Shown here one piece after another: positions 1 through 7,702 of a stretch of 25,250 nucleotides of DNA (positions within the stretch are counted from its first letter, which is position 1; each line of letters opens with the position of its first letter). Both the position numbers and the translations under genes were made by a program. Origin of the DNA: Stenotrophomonas sp. UBA2124 (GTDB lineage: Bacteria > Pseudomonadota > Gammaproteobacteria > Xanthomonadales > Xanthomonadaceae); NCBI GenBank assembly GCA_002329155.1, contig DCXY01000040.1:1-25250 (forward strand), in the 5' to 3' direction. A model generated the notes under the pieces. The model made no database searches. It saw nothing but the letters and a program-made list of their open reading frames with translations, and was not told the DNA's origin.

Positions 1-22
1 CGCTTCGCGCAAGGGAGGAGGT

Positions 23-37
23 AAGGCCGGTGGCCTT
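23..37. other. Short hairpin just downstream of the lipocalin gene
   Basis: AAGGCC and GGCCTT pair perfectly around a GGT loop, a few bases past the lipocalin stop codon. No T-run follows on the minus strand, so it is at best a weak terminator. Nothing else is recognisable in the first 40 bases. Confidence 0.3.
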
Positions 38-40
38 GCT

Positions 41-640
41 TCACTTCTTGTTGGGGACTTCAAAGCCCAGTTTGTCTACCTGCTCCGGGTGCTGCGGCAC
101 GCGCTTGAGCTTGTCGGTGTTGACGTCGTACCTGCTGCGCAGGCGGTGGGCCAGCTCGCGGTACAGGGCGGTGTCCATGTCCGGCTGGCGGGCGAAGATC
201 CATGCCATCTCGCGGCCCGGGTAGCCGATCAGGGCCCATGAATAATCCGGCGCCACTTCCAGGATGCGTGAACGGGTGGGCACCACGCGGTAGAACCAGG
301 TGCGCCAGCGGCGGTTGCCACTGTCTTCATCGGCGCGGGCGCGCAGGTTGATTTCCTCTTCCGGCTCACCGAAACCCTCGCGGTACTGGTAGCGGATGGC
401 CACCTTGTCCTCGTCGTGCAGGGTGTAGGTATTGACGCTGGCCACATGCCCGCGCTCGATGATGTTCGGCACGCGGCCGATCACATACCAGGTGCCCATG
501 AACCGCTGCAGGTCGATGGGGCCTTCGGCAATGCCTTCCGGCGCGGCCTTTGTGGCTGACTGATCCTGCGCCATGGCAGTGGCGGCCGGCAGGGCGATGA
601 TCGACAGCAGGGCGGACAGAATCAGCGGGATCGATCGCAT
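41..640 (-). CDS. Secreted lipocalin family protein (Blc-like)
   Basis: A 199-residue protein of bacterial lipocalin (Blc) type. These proteins form a beta-barrel that binds lipids or other small hydrophobic ligands at the cell envelope. The N-terminus (residues 1 to about 24) is a clear signal peptide ending in AMAQ, so it should be exported. Unlike E. coli Blc there is no lipobox cysteine, so a soluble periplasmic form is inferred. The lipocalin signature G-x-W is present as MGTWYVIGR just after the mature N-terminus, followed by YQYREGF and the WTWFY-like strand RTWFYRVVP, and a late IGYPGREMAWIFAR strand. The frame stays open upstream on the minus strand to 1144. I chose the ATG at 640 because the signal peptide begins there; ATGs at 670 and 676 are possible, and none has a strong ribosome binding site. 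The ligand is unknown. Confidence 0.85.
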   Translation of the reverse strand: MRSIPLILSALLSIIALPAATAMAQDQSATKAAPEGIAEGPIDLQRFMGTWYVIGRVPNIIERGHVASVNTYTLHDEDKVAIRYQYREGFGEPEEEINLRARADEDSGNRRWRTWFYRVVPTRSRILEVAPDYSWALIGYPGREMAWIFARQPDMDTALYRELAHRLRSRYDVNTDKLKRVPQHPEQVDKLGFEVPNKK

Positions 641-730
641 CAGGGAGCGGGGCGTCAAGTTGGATGGCATTGGCATGTTCGGCGGGAGTGGTGAGCACGT
701 CAATGGTAGGTCGCAGCCTGTGAGATGGCG

Positions 731-745
731 TGCATGGAGCATGCA
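731..745. promoter_or_regulatory. Perfect TGCATG-GAG-CATGCA palindrome in a divergent intergenic region
   Basis: Two perfect 6-bp arms (731-736 and 740-745) flank a 3-bp centre between the divergent lipocalin and small membrane protein genes. The size and position would suit an operator, but no nearby regulator gene is linked to it and no promoter hexamers are convincing here. Regulatory use is inference only. Confidence 0.25.
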
Positions 746-776
746 TCCCACCACATCCATGTTGCCGGAGAACGTC

Positions 777-1100
777 ATGCCCCAGCGCACCGTAGTCGAC
801 CGCTCGCACAGTGCCAGCACACCTGACCCGCGGGTGCTGCGTTGCGTCAAACAGGTGGCCCTGGCCGGGCTGGCACTGGTACTGGTATGGCCGGCGGCGC
901 GTGGCCACAGCGCATGGATCGGCTGGCTGCCGCTGTGGCTGGTGGGCATGCCGCTCAGCGCCTGGTGGGCGCTGTACCGCTTCCGCCTGCCAGCGGCATG
1001 GCGCAACCGGGGCCGGGTGGCAGCGGCACCGCGCCGCCGTGGCCCGCAGGCCCGCCGCCCGCGGCGCCCGGTACGGCTGCGCTGGTCGCGGGCAGCCTGA
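777..1100 (+). CDS. Small membrane protein, function unknown
   Basis: A 107-residue protein I do not recognise as a named family. Residues about 25-40 (VALAGLALVLVW) and 47-65 (WIGWLPLWLVGMPLSAWWA) form two hydrophobic segments separated by a short loop, so it is probably an inner-membrane protein with two helices. The C-terminal 40 residues are very rich in Arg, Ala and Pro and should lie in the cytoplasm by the positive-inside rule. The start at 777 is supported by GGAG six bases upstream; the frame is open further upstream to 573, but that part overlaps the lipocalin start and has no sensible protein character. It is divergent from the lipocalin and lies 68 bases before the S9 peptidase gene. 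Function cannot be inferred. Confidence 0.6.
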   Translation: MPQRTVVDRSHSASTPDPRVLRCVKQVALAGLALVLVWPAARGHSAWIGWLPLWLVGMPLSAWWALYRFRLPAAWRNRGRVAAAPRRRGPQARRPRRPVRLRWSRAA

Positions 1101-1168
1101 CCTTCGACAGGGGAGGCGGGCAGGGTGCCTGTGCTAGCGTTCATGGTCTATGACCGCATGGAGCAGAC

Positions 1169-3265
1169 ATGTCCCGACTCACTTCCGCCTGTCTCGTCGC
1201 AGGCCTGCTTTCCACCAGCCTGGCCGGTGCCGCCGTGGCCGCTGACGAACCCCAGGACAAGTACGCCTGGCTGGAGGATGTCACCGGCGACAAGCCGCTG
1301 GCATGGGTGAAGGAGCAGAACGCCAAGGCCGAGGCCAAGCTGGCACAGAGCCCGCAGTTCAAGCAGATGGAAGCGGGCATCCGTGAGGTGCTGGATTCGG
1401 ACGCCAAGATTCCGGGCGTGCAGAAGATTGGCGAGTACTACTACAACTTCTGGAAGGACAAGCAGCACGAGCGCGGCCTGTGGCGGCGCACCACGCTGGT
1501 GGAATACCGCAAGGCCGAGCCCACCTGGGAAACCGTGCTGGACCTGGATGCGCTGAACAAGGCCGAGGGTGAGAACTGGGTGTGGCATGGCGCCGACTGC
1601 CTGCGTCCGCAGTACACCCGCTGTCTGGTGGCACTGTCGCGCGGCGGTGCCGATGCCGACGTCACCCGCGAGTTCGACCTGTCCACCAAGCAGTGGGTGA
1701 AGGACGGCTACTTCCGTCCGGAAGCCAAGGGCGGGCTGGGCTGGATCGACCAGGACAACGTGTTCGTCTACACCGATTTCGGCAAGGACAGCATGACCAC
1801 GTCGGGCTACCCGCGCGTGGTCAAGCAGTGGCGTCGTGGCACGCCGATGGAATCGGCCAGCGTGGTGTACGAGGGCAAGCCGGAGGACATGTACATCGCG
1901 GCGATGCACGATGACACGCCCGGTTTCGAGCGTAATTTCGTCAGCCGCACCATCGCCTTCTACAACAATGAACTGTTCGTGCTGGGTGCGGATGGCAAGC
2001 TGACCAAGGTGGATGCGCCCAACTCGGCCGAGAAGGGCGTGCGCAAGGAATGGCTGACGCTGGAACTGCGCGAGCCGTGGACCGTAGGCGGCAAGACCTA
2101 CACCGCCGGTTCGCTGCTGGTGACGAAGTTCGACGACTTCATGGCGGGCAAGCGTGACTTCCAGGTGCTGTTCACCCCGACCGACACCACCTCGCTGGCC
2201 GGCATGTCCTGGACCAGGTCGCACCTGGTGCTGAACATCCTGGAAGACGTGAAGAACCGCCTGCAGGTGCTGACCCCGGGCAACGGCTGGGCGACCAGTG
2301 CGTTCACCGGTGCACCGTCGTTCGGCACCATCGGTGTGGGTGCGGTGGACGCCGATGAAAGCGATGCGGTGTGGATGACCGTCACCGACTACCTGACCCC
2401 GACCACGCTGTCGCTGGCCGAGATCGGCCAGCAGCCGGAAGTGCTCAAGACCATGCCGGCATTCTTCGACGCCAGCGGCAAGGTGATCGAGCAGCACTTC
2501 GCCACCAGCAAGGACGGCACCCGCGTGCCGTACTTCGTGGTGCACGACAAGGCGATGAAGCTGGATGGCAGCAACCCGACCCTGCTGTATGGCTATGGCG
2601 GCTTTGAAATCTCGCTGACCCCGAACTACTCCGGCGGCATGGGCCGTGCGTGGCTGGACAAGGGCGGTGTGTATGTCGTGGCCAACATCCGTGGCGGCGG
2701 CGAGTACGGCCCGCGCTGGCACCAGGCGGCGCTGAAGCAGAACCGCCACAAGGCGTATGAGGACATGGCGGCCGTGGCGCAGGATCTGGTCAGCCGCAAG
2801 ATCACCAGCGCCAGGCACCTGGGCGTGCAGGGCGGCAGCAACGGTGGCCTGCTGACCGGCAACATGCTCACCCAGTACCCGGAGCTGTTCGGTGCGGTGG
2901 TGGTGCAGGTGCCGCTGCTGGACATGAAGCGCTACAGCCACCTGCTGGCCGGTGCTTCATGGATGGCCGAGTACGGCAACCCGGACACGGCGGACTGGGA
3001 GTTCATCAAGACCTTCTCCCCGTACCACCTGTTCGACCCGGCCAAGACCTACCCGCCGGTGCTGTTCACCACCTCCACCCGCGATGACCGCGTGCACCCG
3101 GGCCACGCCCGCAAGATGGCGGCCAAGATGATCGAGGCCGGCAAGGACGTGACCTACTACGAGAACATCGAAGGTGGCCACGGCGGTGCAGCCAACAACG
3201 CGCAGTCGGCCCACATGTCGGCGCTGGCCTACAGCTTCCTGTGGCAGCAGCTTGGCGGGAAGTGA
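1169..3265 (+). CDS. Exported prolyl oligopeptidase (S9A family)
   Basis: A 698-residue serine peptidase of the prolyl oligopeptidase family, which cleaves short peptides on the carboxyl side of proline. Residues 1-24 form a signal peptide (cleavage near AVAADE), so it should act in the periplasm or outside. An N-terminal S9 helix region (PQDKYAWLEDV, typical of the family) leads into the beta-propeller and then the C-terminal alpha/beta hydrolase. The catalytic triad is visible: Ser557 in GGSNGG, Asp639 in RDDRVHP and His671 in EGGHGG; the oxyanion-side motif NIRGGGEYG is also present. Length fits the family (about 690-710). The ATG has GGAG six bases upstream (1160-1163). It is monocistronic or follows the small membrane protein, and ends at a strong terminator. 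Confidence 0.93.
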   Translation: MSRLTSACLVAGLLSTSLAGAAVAADEPQDKYAWLEDVTGDKPLAWVKEQNAKAEAKLAQSPQFKQMEAGIREVLDSDAKIPGVQKIGEYYYNFWKDKQHERGLWRRTTLVEYRKAEPTWETVLDLDALNKAEGENWVWHGADCLRPQYTRCLVALSRGGADADVTREFDLSTKQWVKDGYFRPEAKGGLGWIDQDNVFVYTDFGKDSMTTSGYPRVVKQWRRGTPMESASVVYEGKPEDMYIAAMHDDTPGFERNFVSRTIAFYNNELFVLGADGKLTKVDAPNSAEKGVRKEWLTLELREPWTVGGKTYTAGSLLVTKFDDFMAGKRDFQVLFTPTDTTSLAGMSWTRSHLVLNILEDVKNRLQVLTPGNGWATSAFTGAPSFGTIGVGAVDADESDAVWMTVTDYLTPTTLSLAEIGQQPEVLKTMPAFFDASGKVIEQHFATSKDGTRVPYFVVHDKAMKLDGSNPTLLYGYGGFEISLTPNYSGGMGRAWLDKGGVYVVANIRGGGEYGPRWHQAALKQNRHKAYEDMAAVAQDLVSRKITSARHLGVQGGSNGGLLTGNMLTQYPELFGAVVVQVPLLDMKRYSHLLAGASWMAEYGNPDTADWEFIKTFSPYHLFDPAKTYPPVLFTTSTRDDRVHPGHARKMAAKMIEAGKDVTYYENIEGGHGGAANNAQSAHMSALAYSFLWQQLGGK

Positions 3266-3299
3266 TGCGCCAGCGGCGTTGAGTTCGTGATGTTGCAGA

Positions 3300-3327
3300 C
3301 GCCACCTTCGGGTGGCGTTTGCTTTTT
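3300..3327 (+). terminator. Intrinsic terminator after the prolyl oligopeptidase gene
   Basis: ACGCCACC and GGTGGCGT pair around a TTCG tetraloop and are followed by TTGCTTTTT. A UUCG-capped stem with a T-rich tail 35 bases after the stop codon is a classic factor-independent terminator. Confidence 0.85.
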
Positions 3328-3360
3328 GGGCTTGTGGGTGGGGAGAGTGAAGCTTGAAGC

Positions 3361-3552
3361 ACCCCTCCCCAGCCCTCCCCTTCGCCTGCGGCGAAAGGGA
3401 GGGGGCTAAGCCGCATTGCTGCGAGCGTCATGTGCTGCGGCTGCGGCTGCGGCTGCAGTTGCTCTTGCTCTTGCTGTTGCTGCTGTTGTGGCTGGTGCTG
3501 TTGCTCCTGCCCCCTCCCTTTTGCGAAGCAAAGGGGAGGGCTGGGGAGGGGT
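3361..3552. repeat. Compound inverted-repeat element: two hairpin arms around triplet-like tracts
   Basis: The left arm (3361-3406) and right arm (3509-3552) are near-perfect inverted copies of each other, about 45 bp each, beginning and ending ACCCCTCCCC / GGGGAGGGGT. Each arm is also an internal hairpin: CCTCCCCTTCGCC-TGC-GGCGAAAGGGAGG on the left and a CCTCCCTTTTGC-GAA-GCAAAGGGGAGG version on the right. The two arms differ at the tips of these stems in ways that keep pairing. The roughly 100 bp between them is low-complexity: four GCTGCG-type units (3434-3457), then TTGCTC twice and TTGCTG twice (3459-3482), then degenerate CTG-rich sequence. Short open frames here are simple-sequence artefacts. 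It lies between convergent genes and ends 9 bp from the aminotransferase stop. It resembles REP/BIME or MITE-like dispersed repeats; copy number cannot be seen from one window. Confidence 0.75.
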
Positions 3553-3560
3553 AGAGCTTG

Positions 3561-4751
3561 TCAGCCTTTCCAGCTTTTCAAACCACGCCCAATCCGCGCC
3601 ACCGCCTCGCGCAGCCGTGCGATGTCCTGCGTGTAGGCGATGCGCACATGCTGGTTGGCGCGGTGTTTGCCGAAATCCAGGCCCGGGGTGAACGCCACAT
3701 GCTCGGTTTCAAGGAAGTGCGCGCAGAAGGCCTGCGCGTCATCGGTGAACGCGCTGACGTCGCAGTACAGGTAGAACGCGCCCTGCGGCTCCACATCAAT
3801 ACGCAGGCCCAGTTCGCGCAGCGCCGGAAGCAGGTAATCACGGCGTTGCCGGAACTGTTCGCGGCGCTGCTCGAAAATGGCGATGGTGTCCGGCTCGAAG
3901 CAGGCCAGCGCGGCATGCTGGGCCATCGACGGCGCGCTGATGTAGAGGTTCTGCGCCAGCTTCTCCAGCGCGGGCACGGCCTGCGGCGGTGCCACCAGCC
4001 AGCCAAGGCGCCAGCCGGTCATGCCGAAATACTTGGAGAAGCTGTTGAGCACGAAGGCGTCGTCGTCCACTTCCAGCACGCTGGGCGCATCGAAGCCATA
4101 GGTCAGGCCGTGGTAGATCTCATCGACCACCAGATGACCACCGCGTGCCTTCAGCGACGTGGACAGGTCGGCCAGCTGCGCGGCATCCAGCGTGGTGCCG
4201 GTGGGGTTGGCTGGCGAAGCCACCAGCGCGCCGACGCTGTCCGCATTCCAATGCTGCTCGATCAGCGCAGGCGTGAGCTGGTAACCCGTGTCCGGGCCAA
4301 CCGGCAGCAGCTGCGCGGCGCCTTCCACCAGCCGCAGGAAATGGCGGTTGCAGGGATAGCCCGGGTCGGCCAGCAGCCAATGCCTGCCGGGGTCCACCAG
4401 CAGGCTGGATGCCAGCAGCAGCGCGCCCGAGCCACCCGGTGTCACCAATATGCGCTCGGGGTCGATATCAAGCCGGTAGCGGTGGCGGTAGAAACCCGAG
4501 ATGGCCTGCCGCAGTGCCGGCAGACCACGGGCAGCGGTATAACGGGTGTGGCCGGCGGCCAGCGCGGCCTGGCCGGCGCGGACGATGGGCTCGGCGGTGG
4601 TGAAATCCGGTTCGCCGATTTCCAGATGGATCACGTCATGGCCAGCCTGCTCCAGCGCATTGGCGCGGGCCAGCAACGACATGACGTGGAAAGGGGCGAT
4701 TTCATCGCTGCGGCGGCTGTAGCCGGTGGGCGTGGGGCTGGAAGTGTTCAT
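3561..4751 (-). CDS. PLP-dependent class I/II aminotransferase
   Basis: A 396-residue fold-type I aminotransferase. The PLP Schiff-base lysine is Lys240 in SFSKYFGMTGWRLGW, the canonical class I context. Other family landmarks are HLEIGEPDF near residue 46, the YTAARGLPALRQAI segment, SPANPTGT (NPTG contacts the cofactor) and VVDEIYHGLTYG with the pyridine-binding Asp and Tyr. The late R-x-A-Y sequence (HVRIAYT) would hold the substrate-carboxylate arginine. Family members transaminate aspartate, aromatic or branched amino acids; the specificity cannot be fixed here. No signal peptide is seen, so it is cytoplasmic. The start at 4751 is preferred because GGGGGCG directly precedes it; in-frame ATGs at 4760 and 4763 are alternatives. 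It lies between two exported peptidases, which fits peptide-derived amino-acid catabolism as an inference. Confidence 0.9.
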   Translation of the reverse strand: MNTSSPTPTGYSRRSDEIAPFHVMSLLARANALEQAGHDVIHLEIGEPDFTTAEPIVRAGQAALAAGHTRYTAARGLPALRQAISGFYRHRYRLDIDPERILVTPGGSGALLLASSLLVDPGRHWLLADPGYPCNRHFLRLVEGAAQLLPVGPDTGYQLTPALIEQHWNADSVGALVASPANPTGTTLDAAQLADLSTSLKARGGHLVVDEIYHGLTYGFDAPSVLEVDDDAFVLNSFSKYFGMTGWRLGWLVAPPQAVPALEKLAQNLYISAPSMAQHAALACFEPDTIAIFEQRREQFRQRRDYLLPALRELGLRIDVEPQGAFYLYCDVSAFTDDAQAFCAHFLETEHVAFTPGLDFGKHRANQHVRIAYTQDIARLREAVARIGRGLKSWKG

Positions 4752-4882
4752 CGCCCCCATCATAGGCGCTGCGCCCGGTGCCAGCGCGGCGGTCGAGTGG
4801 CCGCGGGCGGTCGTCCACCGTCATGGGCCCGTGGCACACTGTGGGCTTCACGCGGGCACATGCCCGCAACCGGGAGCGCTTC

Positions 4883-6991
4883 GTGAAACCCGCCCTCTTT
4901 CTGCTGGTAGCAAGCCTGATGATGAACACCGCCGTCGCCGCAATGCCCACCCCGCCCGATGTCGCCAAGCGCCCGCACACGGTGAAGGCACCGTTTGGTG
5001 CCGAGCGCCAGGATGAGTACTACTGGCTGCGCGACGACAAGCGCGAAGACGCGGACATGCTGGCCTACCTGCAGGCCGAGAACGCCTACACCGACGCACT
5101 GATGGCGCCGCTCAAGCCGCTGCAGGACAAGCTGTACGCCGAAATCGTCGGGCGCATCAAGCAGGATGACTCCAGCGTGCCGTACCGCGAGCGCGGCTAC
5201 TGGTATTACACGCGCTACGAAACCGGCAAGGACTACCCGGTGCACGCGCGCCGCAAGGGCGACATGCAGGCACCCGAACAAGTGCTGCTGGATGTGAACA
5301 CCATGGCCGCCGGCAAGGATTACTTCGCCGTGGACGACATGGACATCAGCCGCGACAACACGCTGCTGGCCTGGGCCGAGGACGAGGTGGGCCGCCGCCA
5401 GTACAGCATCCGTTTCCGCAACCTGGAAACCGGTGAGGTGCTTCCGGATGTGATCACCGGCGTGTCGCCCAACGTGGTGTGGGCCGATGACAACCGCACG
5501 CTGTTCTATGTGGAAAACGACCCGGAAACCCTGCTCACCGTGCGGGTCAAGAAGCATGTGCTGGGCACCCCGGCCAGCAGCGACATCACCGTGTACGAAG
5601 AGAAGGACGACAGCTTCTACATGGGCATCGGCCGTACCCGTGACGACCGCTACATCACCATCGGTGTGGACAGCACCGTGTCCTCGGAGCTGCGTTACGC
5701 GCCGGCCGACAAGCCGGAGGCGTTCGCGGTGCTGGCCCCGCGCGAACGCGACGTGGAATACGACGCAGACCATTTCGATGGGCGCTGGGTGATCCGCACC
5801 AACGCCGATGGCGCCACCAACTTCAAGCTGGTCACCGCCGCCGATGGCAGCACCAGCCGCAAGCAGTGGCAGGACTGGGTGAAGCATGACCCGCAGGTGC
5901 TGGTGGAGGGTTTCGAGCTGTTCAACGGCTACACCGCCATCGCCGAGCGCGCCGAGGCGTTGGAGCGCGTGCGCCTGCTGTACGCCGACGGCCGCAGCGA
6001 GCTGGTCAAGGCCGATGAGCCGGCCTATGCGATGGGCCTGTCGGTCAACGCCGAGCCGGATACCGACTGGCTGCGCTACAGCTACACCTCGCTGACCACG
6101 CCGGCCACCACCTACGAACTCAACGTGAAGACCGGCGAGCGCCGCCAGCTCAAGCAGCAGCCGGTGATCGGCTACGACCCGTCGCAGTACCAGACCGAGC
6201 GCGTGTGGGTGAGCGCCCGCGATGGTGCGCGCGTGCCGGTGTCGCTGGTCTACCGCAAGGGCTTCAAGCGTGACGGCACAGCGCCGCTGTACCAGTACGC
6301 CTATGGCAGCTATGGCATGTCCTCGGACCCGGTGTTCCGCCACAACGTGGTGAGCCTGCTCGACCGTGGCGTGGTGTATGCCATCGCCCATATCCGGGGT
6401 GGTCAGGAGATGGGCCGCAGCTGGTATGACAACGGCAAGCTGCTGCACAAGCAGAACACCTTCAACGACTTCATCGACGTGACCCGTGCGCTGGTGGCAC
6501 AGGGCTATGCGGCCAAGGACCGCGTGGCCGCCGCCGGTGGCAGCGCCGGTGGCCTGCTGATGGGCGCGGTGGCCAACCAGGCACCGGGCGACTACCGGGT
6601 GATGGAGGCGCAGGTGCCGTTCGTGGACGTGGTGACCACCATGCTCGACGCCAGCATTCCGCTGACCACCAACGAATACGACGAGTGGGGCAACCCGGAG
6701 CAGAAGCAGTACTACGACTACATGCTCGGCTACTCGCCGTATGACAACGTGCGTGCGCAGGCTTACCCGTCCCTGTACGTCGGCACCGGCCTGTGGGATT
6801 CGCAGGTGCAGTACTGGGAGCCGGCCAAGTGGGTGGCCCGGCTGCGCGACGTGAATACGGGCGAGCTGCCGGTGGTGTTCCGCATCGACATGAAGGCCGG
6901 CCATGGTGGCAAGTCCGGGCGGTTCGAGCGTTACAAGGAGCTGGCCGAATCCTATGCCTTCATCCTTGGGCAGCTGGGCGTGGCCGACTGA
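4883..6991 (+). CDS. Exported oligopeptidase B-like S9A peptidase (GTG start)
   Basis: A 702-residue S9A serine peptidase closest in motifs to oligopeptidase B (PtrB), which cuts short peptides after Arg or Lys. The triad is Ser554 in GGSAGG, Asp639 in GLWDSQVQYWEP and His674 in KAGHGGKSGR. The neighbouring sequences AYGSYGMSSDPVFRHN, IAHIRGGQEMGRSWYDNGK and QVPFVDVVTTMLD are typical of OpdB. I place the start at GTG 4883: GGGAG lies six bases upstream and the resulting N-terminus (KPALFLLVASLMMNTAVAA) is a good signal peptide. The in-frame ATG at 4778 has no such support. Classical OpdB is cytoplasmic, so an exported form is a family variation. It is 10 bases upstream of the DUF454 gene and probably cotranscribed with it. 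Basic-residue specificity is inferred from family likeness. Confidence 0.92.
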   Translation: MKPALFLLVASLMMNTAVAAMPTPPDVAKRPHTVKAPFGAERQDEYYWLRDDKREDADMLAYLQAENAYTDALMAPLKPLQDKLYAEIVGRIKQDDSSVPYRERGYWYYTRYETGKDYPVHARRKGDMQAPEQVLLDVNTMAAGKDYFAVDDMDISRDNTLLAWAEDEVGRRQYSIRFRNLETGEVLPDVITGVSPNVVWADDNRTLFYVENDPETLLTVRVKKHVLGTPASSDITVYEEKDDSFYMGIGRTRDDRYITIGVDSTVSSELRYAPADKPEAFAVLAPRERDVEYDADHFDGRWVIRTNADGATNFKLVTAADGSTSRKQWQDWVKHDPQVLVEGFELFNGYTAIAERAEALERVRLLYADGRSELVKADEPAYAMGLSVNAEPDTDWLRYSYTSLTTPATTYELNVKTGERRQLKQQPVIGYDPSQYQTERVWVSARDGARVPVSLVYRKGFKRDGTAPLYQYAYGSYGMSSDPVFRHNVVSLLDRGVVYAIAHIRGGQEMGRSWYDNGKLLHKQNTFNDFIDVTRALVAQGYAAKDRVAAAGGSAGGLLMGAVANQAPGDYRVMEAQVPFVDVVTTMLDASIPLTTNEYDEWGNPEQKQYYDYMLGYSPYDNVRAQAYPSLYVGTGLWDSQVQYWEPAKWVARLRDVNTGELPVVFRIDMKAGHGGKSGRFERYKELAESYAFILGQLGVAD

Positions 6992-7001
6992 CGACAGGCG
7001 T

Positions 7002-7409
7002 ATGACAGGCCCCGAACCCCCCCCGGAACCACGCCCGGTGCGGCTGCGCTGGGCGTGGTGGCTGCTGGCCTATGTGAGCCTGGGCGTGGGCATCATCGGC
7101 ATCTTCGTGCCGGGCCTGCCCACCACGGTGTTCGTGCTGATCTCGGCCTGGGCCGCCTCGCGGGGTTCGGCGCGGCTGCATGCCTGGCTGCTGAACCACC
7201 CGCGCTTCGGCAAGGCCATCGTGGACTGGCAGACACATGGCGCGGTCAGCCGCAAGGGCAAGTGGATGGCCAGCCTGACCATGCTGGTCTGCGCGCTGAT
7301 CACCCTGTGGTGCGCGCCGCTGGCCTGGATAAAGGCCTTTTCGATCAGCATGATGGGGATTGTGTGCCTGTGGCTGTGGAGCCGGCCGCTGCCGCCGCAG
7401 GGCAAATGA
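7002..7409 (+). CDS. DUF454 (YbaN-like) inner-membrane protein
   Basis: A 135-residue membrane protein with the DUF454/YbaN pattern: a short cytoplasmic N-terminus rich in Pro and Arg, then a helix at about residues 21-33 and the conserved loop GIFVPGLPTTVFVLISAWAASRGS. A soluble segment with NHPRFGKAIVDWQTHGAVSRKGK follows, and then two C-terminal helices (about 88-105 and 112-126). The start at 7002 follows the preceding peptidase stop by 10 bases; the longer open frame upstream lies inside the peptidase gene and is not used. The ribosome binding site is weak (GACAGGCG). The molecular role of this family is not established. Likely cotranscribed with the oligopeptidase gene, although a functional tie is not evident. 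Confidence 0.85.
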   Translation: MTGPEPPPEPRPVRLRWAWWLLAYVSLGVGIIGIFVPGLPTTVFVLISAWAASRGSARLHAWLLNHPRFGKAIVDWQTHGAVSRKGKWMASLTMLVCALITLWCAPLAWIKAFSISMMGIVCLWLWSRPLPPQGK

Positions 7410-7424
7410 ACGGCGCGCCTTCGG

Positions 7425-7453
7425 TTCGGACTTCATGGTCCAGTGGCTATACT
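7425..7453 (+). promoter_or_regulatory. Candidate sigma-70 promoter giving a leaderless lptM transcript
   Basis: TATACT (7448-7453) matches the -10 consensus in 5 of 6 positions and lies six bases before the lptM ATG at 7460. A weak -35 (TTCGGA, 7425-7430) is 17 bases upstream. Start would fall at or next to the A of the ATG, and no Shine-Dalgarno sequence precedes that ATG. Confidence 0.5.
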
Positions 7454-7459
7454 CCGGGC

Positions 7460-7702
7460 ATGAAAACGACGTTCCGTTGCCTGATGCTCATCCCGGTGGC
7501 CTGCGCGCTGCTGGCCCTCACCGCCTGCGGCAACAAGGGCCCGCTGGTCATGCCGCAGAAGCCGGTTCCCATCGAGGAGCAGGAGGTAACCCCGGCCGAC
7601 GAGCCGGTTGAAGGCAACGAAGCACCGCCCGCGGATGAGCCGGCACCCACCACCGATGATGCCACCCAGCCTAAAGACGGCGCATCCGACGCAAATGGTT
7701 AA
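7460..7702 (+). CDS. lptM: LptM-like small lipoprotein (YifL family)
   Basis: An 80-residue lipoprotein. The signal peptide ends in the lipobox LTAC with Cys23 as the acylated residue, immediately followed by GNKGPL, the CG-x-KGPL signature of LptM (formerly YifL). In E. coli this lipoprotein assists maturation of the LptD-LptE LPS translocon in the outer membrane. The rest (residues 30-80) is a low-complexity tail rich in Pro, Glu, Ala and Asp, longer than in the E. coli protein and probably disordered. Placement directly upstream of dapF is the same as in E. coli (yifL-dapF), which supports the call. The stop overlaps the dapF start by 8 bases, so translation is probably coupled. A -10 box just upstream of the ATG and no ribosome binding site suggest a leaderless message. 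Confidence 0.85.
   Translation: MKTTFRCLMLIPVACALLALTACGNKGPLVMPQKPVPIEEQEVTPADEPVEGNEAPPADEPAPTTDDATQPKDGASDANG

Noticed and set aside
41..1144. A 367-residue minus-strand frame covering the lipocalin plus a long N-terminal extension
   Set aside because: Only the part from 640 downward looks like protein, and it begins with a signal peptide. The upstream part is Arg/Ala/Pro-rich and antisense to the small membrane protein gene.
3354..3691. Short open frames through the CTG-rich tracts (poly-Leu, poly-Cys or poly-Ala)
   Set aside because: They are direct readings of simple repeats in all three frames and have no ribosome binding site.
3558..4886. A 442-residue plus-strand frame opposite the aminotransferase
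   Set aside because: The minus strand encodes an intact PLP enzyme; the plus frame has no recognisable motif.
4760..6904. A 714-residue minus-strand frame opposite the OpdB-like gene
   Set aside because: Shadow frame; the plus-strand gene has an intact catalytic triad.
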